Assembly (NCBI GenBank): GCA_943704525.1
Contig: CALSCQ010002727.1
Span: 1 to 35,356, forward strand
Length of the DNA stretch: 35,356 nucleotides
Direction: 5' to 3'
DNA from: Pigoraptor vietnamica
Taxonomy: Eukaryota; Opisthokonta; Filasterea
Shown: in pieces, positions 1-9,717 of the stretch
Position numbering within the stretch: position 1 is the first letter of the stretch
How the letters are laid out: each line of letters opens with the position of its first letter
The notes under the pieces: model-generated
Database searches by the model: none
The model's input: only the letters and a program-made list of their open reading frames with translations
What the model was told of the DNA's origin: nothing
Program-made: the position numbers and the translations under genes

Positions 1-116
<116 letters not shown>

Positions 117-217
117 GCCTTGCAGCATGGTAATGCACGCAAGTGTCTGTAATAGAACCGGGCAACCCTGAACCAAAAAAGCCACAAAGAAAACAGACGG
201 CGAGTAACGGCGATTCG

Positions 218-244
218 TGACGTCACGCGCCCCATTCTGATTGG
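218..244. promoter_or_regulatory. CRE palindrome and inverted CCAAT box upstream of the Rab32 gene
   Basis: A perfect TGACGTCA palindrome (cAMP-response-element type, CREB/ATF-like bZIP site) lies at 218-225. It is followed by ATTGG (CCAAT on the minus strand) at 240-244. Both lie about 0.5 kb upstream of the first in-frame ATG of the Rab32-like gene. The motifs are seen directly; promoter function is inferred. Confidence 0.4.
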
Positions 245-263
245 CTGGCGCCCATTCAAAAAT

Positions 264-285
264 TTGACTATGGGGTGCGCCATAG
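264..285. promoter_or_regulatory. TTGACTATGG element forming a CTATGG/CCATAG inverted repeat
   Basis: CTATGG (268-273) and CCATAG (280-285) form a 6-bp inverted repeat with a 6-nt spacer. The leading TTGACTATGGG string recurs at 3400-3410. A related CACTATGGG core is tandemly repeated at 3213-3350. Function is unknown. Confidence 0.35.
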
Positions 286-720
286 TGAGCGGTCATTCAG
301 TATTGGAAGATGGATGGGTCATGTGATGGGGTCAGAAGACCGGCGGGCGTTCGCTTTGTGTGTGCGTGTGTGTGTTGTGTGTCGTCCACCGCCAACTGCG
401 CAGTCGTCCTCCTCTCCCCTTCCGCTTGCGTTTCTTGCGCAGGTGGGTGAGGGGCATTTGTCCTTTGCCTTTTTTTTTTTCAAAGTTATTTTATTTGTTG
501 CGATTTTCACTTCCGCGCGTTTGTTTACATCGGTTTTAGCGGCATTTTTTGGGAGTTATCAGCCGCCGATAACTGCCCGTTTCGAGTGGTGGTCCGTTGC
601 GAGTGTGCAAGAAAAAAGCCTACCCTCGTAGCCAGAAGGTGTGTGCATGCATATGCACGTTGGGGTTCGCGACTGCGCTCGAAACGTTCGTCGTTTTCTT
701 TCTCGTTTGAAAACGCACTC

Positions 721-2646
721 ATGGCTTTGCATTCAGGGCAGTTCGCACGAGGTTCAACAGGCGGAGGCGCGTGGCCCAGGGTCTTGGGAATGGTGTGTAC
801 CCTCAATTCCATTGTTGTGATTGAATGAATTGTATTGGTGTGCGTCCCTCTTCGCTCCGTTGTTCCTCTTCTGACTTTCGAAAGCTTGTCTCGTCATCTT
901 TTTGTGTTCTCACCGGCGCCGAACTTGTGTGCAGCCGGCCGATCTCAAGGAGTACCTGTACAAGGTGCTCGTGGTGGGCGACATTGCGACGGGAAAGACG
1001 AGCATCATCAAGCGATATGTGCACAACATCTTCTCGATGCACTACAAGGCCACCGTATCCGCTTCGTTCTACGTTTCTTCGTTTCTGTCCTCGATAATGC
1101 ATATATGCGTGAGCATGTGCGTGTGCGTGCGGCGTATGTGTGCGTCTCTGTTCGTGTTCCGCGTGTGCGTGTGCGTGCATGTGCGTGCGTGCATGCGTGC
1201 GTTGTGTACGTGCGTGTGTGCGTGTGTGTGCGTACATGTACGCAGGACTTGTTTGTGGTTACGGAGTCTCGTGCGGCCCATTTGCATTTGCCGTTCCTTT
1301 CACTCGAACTCTTTCTATCGCACACAGATTGGCGTCGACTTTGCACTGAAGGTGATCAATCTTGATCCCGAGACGGTGGTGCGATTACAGTTGTGGGACA
1401 TTGCCGGTGGGTGTCTGTGCTGAGACGCAAACGACGACATGCGTTTGCTTTTGCTTATCATGCCACTCGCACTCTTTGTTTGTGCACGGGCGGGCGCGTT
1501 GGCGCATGCATGAGTGTGTCGCTTTAGGCTGGTCATGTTTCAAAGAGATACACGATAATCTGCACTCACAATGGCATTCTATTCGCACACGCAGGCCAAG
1601 AACGGTTTGGCAACATGACAAGGGTGAGTTGGTGACCTGTCATGTACAACAAGAATGCACGCACGCACCACGCACGCACGCATACACACACACACACACA
1701 ACACACACACACACGCATAGACAGAACAGACACACACATACACATGTTGCTGTCGGAACGAACTTTTTCTCTCTCCCCCCACCTCATCCTTCAAGCCCAT
1801 CTACTGTGTTACTGCCACCGTTGACAAAGGAACCGCTTTAAATTGCCGCGTGCTGATGTCTTGCCGCGGATGCAGGTGTACTACAAGGAGGCTGTGGGCG
1901 CCATCATCGTCTTCGATGTCACGCGCGTGTCGACGATGGAGGCCGTGTCCAAATGGAAAATGGACCTGGTACGTGCGTGTGTGTGCGTGCGTGCGCGTGC
2001 GTGCGTGCGTGTGTGCACCACGGCGTAGTCGATGCGACCACGTACTTCTGTCAAGTGCTGAACGCTATCTCCGTTCCCAACGTAGGATCAGAAGGTTACG
2101 CTTCCGGACGGGTCTCCACTGCCGGTCATTCTGCTCGCTAACAAGGTGCGCACTCGGAGTGATCTCACGGACATGGGCTGTTAGGACATTAGCGGCGCAT
2201 GTGCAGTCGAAAGTCGTTTTTTTGTGTATGATCGCCGACCTAATCCCCCTGTCTGTTCGACGCGCGCCCGCAGTGCGACCTTGCGAAGGAGGGCATGGTG
2301 AAGAACAGCGCCCAGATGGACCGCTTCTGCGAGGAGCGCGGGTTTGTGGGGTGGTTCGAGACGTCCGCCAAGGAGAACATCAACATCGACAAGGCGTGCA
2401 AGTTCCTCGTGCAAAAGGTGCGACTGTCCTTATGTTCGACGCTCGCGCTCGTGCGCCCGCAGATTCTTTATGCGCCATTATTCGTCCCGTTGATTACTCC
2501 CCACCTTTTTGCAACGAAACTGACCGCTGTGCGCCCTGCAGATTCTCGAGAACGACCGCTCCAACAACTCGCAGAACGGCCAGTCGGACTCTGGCAAGAT
2601 CGACCTCAACGACAACCAGGCGCCAAAGTCGGGCTGCTGCGGATAG
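721..2646 (+). CDS. RAB32: Rab32-family small GTPase (8 exons)
   Basis: Exons: 721-792 (start exon uncertain), 935-1054, 1328-1406, 1595-1623, 1876-1968, 2086-2145, 2274-2417, 2542-2646. All introns are GT-AG and the frame is kept throughout. The product is about 233 aa from the ATG at 721, or about 210 aa if the ATG at 790 is used. P-loop GDIATGKT (residues 39-46 of the long form), switch I HYKATIGVDFALKV, and a G3 motif WDIAGQE with Ile in place of the usual Thr, followed by FGNMTRVYYKEA; this combination is the hallmark of the Rab32/Rab38 subfamily. G4 is LLANKCD and G5 is ETSAKEN. The C-terminus GCCG carries a cysteine pair suited to geranylgeranylation. Family role: traffic to lysosome-related organelles and endosomes, and contacts with mitochondria. 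Oddity: the P-loop has Ala-Thr where many Rabs have Gly-Val. Exon 1 is the weakest part of the model. Confidence 0.93.
1097..1244 (+). repeat. GT/GC-rich low-complexity array in Rab32 intron 2
   Basis: Imperfect GTGC/GTGT-rich alternating purine-pyrimidine sequence fills the middle of the intron 1055-1327. It ends at a decoy TACGCAG at 1238-1244. The true acceptor is the ACACAG at 1322-1327, because only that one restores IGVDFALKV. Confidence 0.85.
1655..1745 (+). repeat. CA-rich microsatellite in Rab32 intron 4
   Basis: GCAC repeats pass into an (AC)n array inside intron 1624-1875. Unlike other intronic arrays in the window, the CA strand is the sense strand here. Confidence 0.88.
1969..2021 (+). 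repeat. GTGC/GTGT array starting at the 5' splice site of Rab32 intron 5
   Basis: The repeat begins at the donor GTACGTGCG itself and continues as GTGTGTGCGTGCG units for about 50 bp of intron 1969-2085. Because the unit resembles the donor consensus, several cryptic 5' splice sites are present. Confidence 0.85.
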
Positions 2647-2875
2647 CGCGGTTTCACTGTCCGTCATGTAAAGTGCGCCCGCGTGCGCGTTGTGTGCGTG
2701 CCGTTAGCCGTGGCCCGTTGGGAAGCTTGCGTGCGAAACGTAACAAAATGCGTTGGAGTGACCGTTACACATTCTTTCAGTCCAAGAAGGTCCGGACGTG
2801 CGTTGCACCTCTTCCCGTCGTGCGTCATCGATGGACAGATTTAAACTTTGACTGGTTCACCTCTTTGTGGCTGTG

Positions 2876-3056
2876 GCGCAACACCCATTTGCGCAATCGA
2901 AAAACGACGGAATAGGGCGCAACACCCATTTGCGCAATCGAAATACGACGGAATTGCTTTGACGATAGGCGCAACACCCATTTGCGCAATCGAAAAACGA
3001 CGGAATTGCTTTGACGATTGCACAATCGAAAAACGACGGAATTGCTTTGTGACGAC
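2876..3056. repeat. Tandem repeat with a conserved hairpin core, 3 full and 1 partial copy
   Basis: Units start at 2876, 2917 and 2969, with a truncated fourth unit from 3021. Each full unit begins with GCGCAACACCCATTTGCGC, an inverted repeat with GCGCAA/TTGCGC arms and a 7-nt loop. An AATCGAAAAACGACGGAAT block follows. Copies 2 and 3 add TTGCTTTGACGAT, so unit length is about 41-52 bp. It lies 230 bp downstream of the Rab32 stop. No coding sense was recognised. Confidence 0.9.
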
Positions 3057-3212
3057 ACGCACTAAAGGCGTATGTCGAATTCATTGCGACAGTGACAGAA
3101 GCATGGAGCATGCTAACAATGAAAAACGCACGTGCGTCACTGGCGTCCTTCTTTAGCGCACGACAGGCGTACGCAGACATGCCTGTCATTCTTGTAAGCA
3201 AACTCGCAAAGC

Positions 3213-3350
3213 TTCACTATGGGCAATGTATGGATTACCTTTCACTATGGCTAATGTATGGAACAACGCCTCACTATGGGTTATGTATGAATCGCACTTC
3301 ACTATGAGCAATGTATGGAAGAGAGATTCACTATGGGCAATGTATGGACC
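3213..3350. repeat. 28-29-bp tandem repeat, 5 copies (TTCACTATGGGCAATGTATG)
   Basis: Copies begin at about 3213, 3241, 3270, 3298 and 3327. The conserved half reads TTCACTATGGGCAATGTATG with substitutions; the remaining bases vary between copies. The family is unrelated to the arrays at 2876-3056 and 4352-4750. Confidence 0.9.
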
Positions 3351-4351
3351 ACCGAAGTGCGTCAGCGGATTTTCGATGACGTCGTCGCATTGTATGGGCT
3401 TGACTATGGGTGGCGAAACGGCCTTTGTTTCTCCCTCTCCCATTGTTTCTCCCTCTCGCACTTTCGCGCACACGGCCACACTACGCCACTCTCCATACAG
3501 CTCTCCATACTGCGTGGGTGAGGGACGCACGGCATCTCCCTCCTTCGCTAAGACGCGAACTTCTCTCTCACGCCTCTTCCTTATCTCGGCGAGTGCGCTT
3601 CTTCTTCTGACCCCGTGCACGCGGGCGACGAGAGGGATACGCTCACAAGAGGTGCCGGTAACTGGGACGTATCTGTTTCCAATCCGGCTTGTTTGTTGGT
3701 GTATGTTCGTGGTGGTGGTTGGTGTGGAGTGAATGGGTGTGTGTGTGTGTGGATGTTCTCTGTGAGTGTGGGGTGTGCCGTCAAGTGTCGTGGGGTGTCT
3801 CGGTCTTGTCCAGTCATAAAAGAAAAAAGGTTGTGTGTCGGTCATCGTAATCTCTATGGCGATTCGATGGCGGGTGTGCCCTTTTGTCCATTACCGAAGT
3901 TACCATGTTGTGTCAATTGGACCTTACTGTGAGATAGAACGGGTGCTGACATTATAGTGTGTGCCGTGTAGTTATGATTCCAGTGCCTTGTGGTGTGTCG
4001 GTGGTGGTGGGGTCGTGCTGTCTTTTTTGTTGGGAAGTTGCCTGTCTTGTTGCATGACCAACTGATAGGACAGCTCTCGTCCACGCTAACGGCGTGTGCG
4101 CATCCCGCGTGCGCGTTCGCGTCCCACTCGCACACACCCACTCTTTTCCCTCCTACAGGTCCCATTCACACAAGGCGGGAGCTTCCATCGATGCCCCGAC
4201 CTCTTCACACACCAAGCAACCACGCCTACACACTTCTTTGCCCCTCGTGAGCCCGAAGCCGCGCTGGCGTTCACCCCTCGCGTCTCACACGTCGTGGATT
4301 CCCCTTCCGTCCTCGCCAGGATAGAGACTACATCTTCCGTCATCTTTCGAA
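3351..4351. other. Gene-poor stretch without a supportable gene
   Basis: I see no reading frame with recognisable protein content. Visible items are a TGACGTC at 3377-3383 followed by TTGACTATGGG at 3400-3410, which echoes the Rab32 upstream region. There is also a short direct duplication of TTGTTTCTCCCTCTC around 3425-3458, and a pyrimidine tract ending in CCTACAG near 4151-4160 that resembles a 3' splice site. An unrecognised noncoding transcript or UTR exon is possible. Confidence 0.4.
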
Positions 4352-4750
4352 GTGGCTCGTGTTCCACTCCTTCAACAAGTGGCTCGTGTTCCACACGTCA
4401 ACAGTGGCTCGTGTTCCACACGTCAACAGTGGCTCGTGTTCCACACGTCAACAGTGGCTCGTGTCCACACTCAACAGTGGCTCGTGTTCCACACCCTTCG
4501 CACTCGTCATCTTCCACGTTCTATTCGGCAACTTTCCCATCGCTCCATCGCCCGTCCTGTTGAAAAGGTGGCTCGTGTTCCACCCTCGCTCTAAGCAAAG
4601 GTAGTGGCTCGTGTTCCACACCGTCCGCCGGTGGCTCGTGTTCCACCCCGCCCTGTGGCTCGTGATCCACACGTCGTCGAGTGGCTCGTGTTCCACATGT
4701 CGCCGAGTGGCTCGTGACCACAGCGTGTCGCGTGGTGGCTCGTGTTCCAC
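4352..4750. repeat. Minisatellite-like array of 13 copies of a 16-bp core GTGGCTCGTGTTCCAC
   Basis: Cores lie at 4352, 4379, 4404, 4429, 4454, 4477, 4568, 4604, 4631, 4655, 4681, 4707 and 4735. Nine are identical to the core, two of them (4454 and 4707) are 15 bp, and one (4655) has a T-to-A change; the remainder match closely. Spacing is 23-27 bp in most of the array, with a 75-bp gap between copies 6 and 7. The core has GTGG/CCAC ends. The spacers of copies 2-5 (ACGTCAACA) are nearly identical, while later spacers diverge, so the core is conserved better than the spacers. Confidence 0.93.
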
Positions 4751-5686
4751 CTGTCGCCGTTGACAGCCTCTCACGCGATTATTCGTTTGTTCGTCGGTCG
4801 TAGCGTCGTATCGAACGGCCTATCGTCGCGTCGTCCGCGTCTTCGTTCGCGCATATCTCCTCGGAGGATCGGATCGGATCGTCCGTTGGTCGTTGCGGTC
4901 GTCGTCATCGGTCGGGACGCCCTTCGCTTGACTCCAGTCTTACATGTCCGTGTCGCTTGTCCACGAAACGCCTTATCCTCGCGTGTCAATCTTCCGCCGT
5001 GCCCCGTGTGCACGTGCCCGCTATCGTCTCTTTCGACGCACATTCTATTTTTTCTCACGAGGCTTGGCGGTTTGGACTCAGCTATCGTAACGCTGTCGCC
5101 GTTGGACGTCGCCTCACGCATTGCTCGCCTCGCACCGCACAGTGGATCGGATCTATTGGTACTTCGCACATCGTCTCACGCGCGACAAGCCAAGGCCAAG
5201 GTCAACTTCCAAGTAGCTGCCGCTGTGGTGTGTGCCATCTTTGGCGAAGAGACGAGGGAGAGTTTTGAGATTGGACAGCCCGTTCTAGTCGGATCGCTCG
5301 CTGTGTTCGACACGCCGCGTCCCTCCTTTCGCCGTCACCGCCCAATAGCCTCGGCGTCCACTAACGGGCCCAAGTCGGAAGCAAGCCAAGCCAACGCGTC
5401 AAGCAGACGAGAAGGTGTGTGCCTGCCTTTCTTCGTTTGTCCAATTGTCCAAATTGGACATATTTCTCGATATCCTCTCAACGTTGTTCTTCTGCTCCGC
5501 AGCACATCGCTGCGACGCGCAATAGTCCTCGGGATACACGGGCGCACGGCGAAGGGTATTTAGCTCAAAACAACTACCACGGTCTCGCGTTTCTCGTTCT
5601 TCCGTTCCATAGGTCTAGCGCCAGCCCAGCAACGCCGTTCCCGCCTCTTCTACATCAGCCCCTTGTGCGACCCCCGTCGTGTAAAG
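4751..5686 (+). other. Uncertain stretch upstream of the mitochondrial small-protein gene; possible 5' UTR exons
   Basis: An open frame of about 270 codons runs from 4742 to 5563, but its Ser/Arg-rich translation matches nothing I recognise. An intron-like pair, donor AAG/GTGTGTGCC near 5413 and acceptor CTCCGCAG near 5503, suggests a spliced transcript. Joining these exons soon meets a stop, which fits a spliced 5' UTR of the gene at 5687 better than coding sequence. The region also holds GGATC repeats near 4864-4880. Confidence 0.25.
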
Positions 5687-6591
5687 ATGATCCGGGGAGT
5701 ATTCGTTTCCACGCTCGTGCGTGCGCGTCCTCGTGCCGTTTCGTCAGCGTTCGCGTCGATGCCATCGGCGGCGGTGCGACTAACGCCTCAGGTTCCGAGC
5801 CCGCGTGCGACGACGCGGGTCTCGACGTCCTTTCCGACATGCATCTCGTCCGTCCGTTTCTACACGACGCACGATCCGCCGGTCGCGAACCCCGAGGAAC
5901 GTCCTCGCGGGTATTCGATTGATAGGAACAAGAAGAAGAACCCACGCGGTACGTGCGAATTTTGTTGTAGGGCGGTTTTGTGTTGTGTTTTTGTGTTGTG
6001 TTTTTGTGTTGTTGTGTGTGTGGTGGTCTGATAAAGTGTGCTTGCGGTTTTGACGCGCAGAGTGGGATGAGTCCCTCGCCAGCCGCAGCGAGGCCATCGT
6101 GAAGGCCGACCGCTCACCCGACCGCGACATGCGCACGCTCCAGGAGGAGACGGTCGAGCGTCTGTCGAAGCACAAGCACGTCAAGGAACATAAGCGCGAA
6201 GGAGCATCGGCAGCGGGGTCGAAGGAGCACCAGCAGCAGCGGCAGGAACCCAAGCGCGACGACGACGAGCACATCGAGGACAAGACGAAGGACAAGATGA
6301 CGACGACGACGGTTATACGGCGGGTCCGCGTGGACTCAACTCGTGGGTACCATTCTTGTAACGGATCTCTTCCGTGTGGTAGCGCACGTTGATAAACCAT
6401 TGTGTCTCATGTTCCGCAGAGATGTGAGGACGTGCGTTCGAGTCTCGGGTACTGCCGTGGTTCTTGCTTCGGATTTTTTTGGTGGTCGGCCCTACGGCAT
6501 GGATGTATACGTTCCAACCCCCGACGACTGGCCGTCCCTCTTTGTCGAGAGACCGCATACTGACCACGACATGCGCCTCTCCAGCCCTTGA
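5687..6591 (+). CDS. Small mitochondrially targeted protein with SEAIVKADR motif, function unknown (3 exons)
   Basis: Exons 5687-5948, 6061-6346 and 6420-6591; introns are GT-AG and in phase, giving about 239 aa. The N-terminus is rich in Arg, Ser and Ala with few acidic residues and ends in an RFYTT-type processing context near residues 64-68, a typical mitochondrial presequence. Next comes WDESLASRSEAIVKADRS with a following LQEETVERL. I recall this short conserved block from small uncharacterised fungal and plant proteins, but no function is known to me. A highly charged Lys/Asp/Gln segment follows (about residues 130-185). The third exon is the least certain: without it the frame stops at 6392, giving a slightly shorter protein. 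The ATG at 5687 was chosen because it opens the presequence. Confidence 0.65.
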
Positions 6592-6835
6592 CAGCCCTTA
6601 ACAGCTTACCCTCTCGAAGGCGCGGTGTTCGTGCGCGCGTGCGCGTTGTTCGTTTCAAGTCGCTAATGGCTCGTACCCGCTGACCGTCGCGCTCTACAGT
6701 TCATGGAGACGAATTAAAGAGCGGGGGTGCCGCAACGCACACCGCGTCGTTTTAACAAAAAAAGTGTCGTGCGCTTGAATGACCAAGGAAAACTACACTG
6801 AACCCAGAATTCTTGACGTGTGGCAGTAACACGTC

Positions 6836-6890
6836 GTAACAAATTTTGTTACTAGCACACGTGACAGACGTAACCCACGTGTTAGCCAAT
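6836..6890. promoter_or_regulatory. PWP1 proximal promoter: palindrome, two CACGTG E-boxes, CCAAT box
   Basis: Within 110 bp of the PWP1 start codon lie a perfect 17-bp palindrome GTAACAAATTTTGTTAC (6836-6852), CACGTG at 6858-6863 and 6876-6881, and CCAAT at 6886-6890. CACGTG is the binding site of Myc/Max/USF-type bHLH-zip factors, which in animals drive ribosome-biogenesis genes. PWP1 is such a gene, so the site fits its neighbour. The motifs are seen directly; use is inferred. Confidence 0.55.
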
Positions 6891-6946
6891 TTTTCAACTC
6901 GACAAACCAGCTCCGCCTTTGTGCAGGCTTATTTGCGGCCCAAAAA

Positions 6947-9717
6947 ATGGCGTCCTCGCTCGTGTCGTGCGTGGCGTGGGTTGCCCGTGGAGTCGCGAAG
7001 GAGATCCCCGACAGGGTTGAACTCGACGCGGAGCAGTTGAAGGAGCTTATCGCGGATGCACGTGACGAACTGCGGTGCGTGCATCCCACACCGCGCTTTC
7101 AGTGGCTGGCCTGGCCTAGTGCTGAACTCAATTGTACCTTCCGTGAGCAGTGAACATGAAGAGGAGCGCGCAGCCGCGACTGCGCACGCAGCGCAGGTGG
7201 CGGGCTCGATTGGGCGTTCGCCAAAGGGCCAGATGTCTGCGGATGAATTGGCCGACGAACTCGCCATGTACGATCTCGACAACTACGACAACGAGGAAGG
7301 TGAGGGAGTGCGAGGAATGCGTGGGGATAACTGTGAGATGACGGACGGAGTGTGCGTGGGTTCGGAAGTGTGGCTTATTGTCGACTCACGGGCAGATGAT
7401 GTGGCGATGGACGCGATCACCGGCCTCAAGGGCGTCGCGTATTACGGATCGAACGCCGAGGATCCGAACATCACTGCGAGGGACGAGGTAGGCTTTCGTA
7501 TGAGTCGTTGAGTTTCGCACAGCCTTGACGAGTGTCGACAGTGTGGAATGTGGACCGCGGCCATCTCACGACGCCGCACGCAGGACGACGACGACAGCGA
7601 CCTCGAGGATTTCACGATCCGTCCGACAGACAACCTCATTCTCGCCGGGCAGACGGAGGAGGAATACAGCCGCTTGGAGGTGTATGTGTACGAAGAGGAC
7701 CAAGACAACCTCTACGTTCATCACGAGATTATTCTGCCGGCCTTCCCCCTGTGCCTCGAGTGGCTTAATTTCCACCCCGGCGAGGAGCAATGTGGGCATC
7801 TGTTCCGTGGATGTGTTGTGTGTGTGCGCGTGAGTGTGCGTGTGCGTGTGCGTGTGCGGGTGTGTGTGCGTGACCATTGAGATATGCAAAACGGTACGTT
7901 TTGGAGGCTCACATCAAATGCATCCTCCAGCCGCGAACATGGTGGCTGTTGGGTCCATGAGTCCGTCCATCGAGATTTGGGATCTCGACATTGTGGACGC
8001 CGTGCAGCCGGACATAACGCTCGAGGGCGCGAAGAAGAAGAAGAAGAAGGGAAAGAAGGCAAAGGTGCGCTTCCATACTGCTTCGCGTGTGAGCGCTTCC
8101 GCTCGCAGACCTATGGCTTCTGCGCCGTTGTGTCGATGTGACTTTTTATGACGTGGCGGCCATCTTACGGTGTTGTTGATGTTGTCCTCTGTCGTCCTCA
8201 GGCGCCTGCCGCGGAGGAAAGCGGAGAGCAGGGTCACTCGGATGCAGTGTTGGGGCTTTCGTGGAACAATCGCAACAGGTGCGCTGTGCTCTATGTGCGC
8301 GCGCGGGTCATCGAGGAAAGGGGCGCGCGGGTGTGTGTGAATGCGGAACACTTGCTGGAGTGTGCGCTAATTGCGCCGCTTCTTGTGCCAGGAATTTGCT
8401 TGCGAGCGCGTCGGCGGACACGACAGTGAAGCTGTGGGACATTGGGGAGGAGAAGTGCCTCCACACGTACCGCCACCACTCGAACAAGGTGCGTGTCGCT
8501 GTTGAAAGTGGAAAGGGTACATTGCGACACAGAAATTACTTAGATGCAGTTGCTCACAATCACACGGGCGCGCGCACACTCGCACATGCCACCACACACC
8601 CACAACACACACACATGCGTACAAACCAATTCTGTTGTTCTTGTCCTTTCACAGGTCCAGACAGTGCGGTGGAATCCCGCCGAACCGACCGTGCTTCTTA
8701 CGGGTTCGTTCGATCGGCGCGCGTCCGTGTTCGATTCGCGGCACCCGGGGGTTGTCGGTCTCTATTCCGTGCCTGCGGACGTCGAGTCGGCCGTGTGGAA
8801 TCCCTGTGCCCCTCAGTATCTGCTGGTGGGTTCTCGGTGCCGTCACGCAGGTGGCAATGTGACCGCGTCGACGCTCGCTAAATGCACTTCTAAACATTTG
8901 CTTGTGTGCGCAGGTGAGCTGCGAGGACGGCAGCGTCACCTGCCACGATGCACGGCAGCCCGGGGGGAGCCCCGTGTTCATGCTGGGCGCACACGACAAG
9001 CCCGCCACGGCCATTGCGATGTCGCCCGCGGTGAACGGGCTCCTTGTGACGGCGTCCGCGGACAAGACGATCAAAGTGTGGGACGTTGCGGGGGCGGCGC
9101 CGGCGTTCGTGTGGGGGATGCAGTACAAGCTGGTGAGTTGCGCCACGTGTTTGTTCGGCTACGTGTTCGTACGTATGCGCATCACACTATGTGGGTGCAT
9201 GAGTGCGTGTTCTCATGAGTGCAGATGCCTCTCGTTTGCCGTGCTTATTCTCTCATTCCTTGCAGGGTCCGCTCTACGGCCTCGGCTTCTCTCCCGACAG
9301 CCCGCTCACCGTTGCGTTTGGCGGCGGCAAGGGCGTCGTGAAGGTGGTCGACCTCGCAGAGTCCGCTGCAGTGCGAAAGCGATTTGAGGACCGCTTTGCG
9401 TTTGCGCCGCCGCGCGAGCAGCCTGCCGAAGCTGAAGAGGTTCGTGTTGAGTCCTTGCGGTTGGTACTTGTTTCGATTTACCTCTTCCCTCACGTATTCG
9501 AATGTGTTTGTGGTATATTTCCTTCGTTGCTATCTACGGCGTGGCGTACTAATGTCGTCCACGCACCTCTTGCGCGCACGCGAAGATGGAAGGTGTCGCC
9601 GAGCCCGACAGTGACTTTGAGGACGCCAGCGACGGCGGCGAGGCCGTTGCCGCGCCATCGGTTCAGGCGAAGGACAAGAAGAAGAAGAAGAAGAAGTCGA
9701 AAAAGGCGAAAGTGTGA
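6947..9717 (+). CDS. PWP1: PWP1, WD40 ribosome-biogenesis/chromatin protein (11 exons)
   Basis: Exons 6947-7074, 7151-7299, 7396-7487, 7584-7791, 7931-8064, 8202-8278, 8392-8488, 8655-8825, 8914-9132, 9266-9439 and 9586-9717 join without a frame break to about 526 aa; human PWP1 has 501. The N-terminus reads [20 protein letters not shown], the conserved opening of the family. An acidic [17 protein letters not shown] block and [17 protein letters not shown] follow. The WD40 propeller includes [42 protein letters not shown] and [10 protein letters not shown]. Two lysine runs, after the first WD unit and at the C-terminus ([14 protein letters not shown]), look like nuclear/nucleolar signals. Family role: pre-rRNA transcription and large-subunit assembly. 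Every exon boundary was fixed by matching the family sequence across it. Confidence 0.95.
7811..7872 (+). repeat. GT-rich array near the 5' end of PWP1 intron 4
   Basis: TGTGTG/GTGCGT units in the sense strand start about 20 nt after the donor of intron 7792-7930 and contain many donor-like GTGCGT and GTGAGT strings. Confidence 0.85.

Noticed and set aside
4352-4492. CRISPR-like array of short repeats and spacers
   Set aside because: The repeat is only 16 bp, the spacers are 8-11 nt and partly identical, and the surrounding genes are eukaryotic with introns.
4742-5563. Possible 273-codon gene
   Set aside because: It starts inside the 16-bp repeat array, is Ser/Arg-rich without recognisable domains and overlaps an intron-like segment. 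It is kept only as an uncertain region.
6371-6455. tRNA-like boxes: GTGGTAGCGCA (A-box/D-arm-like) and GTTCGAGTC (B-box-like)
   Set aside because: The T-stem does not pair, no acceptor stem closes around it, and the spacing between boxes is about 25 nt too long. It may be a decayed tRNA-derived sequence or chance.
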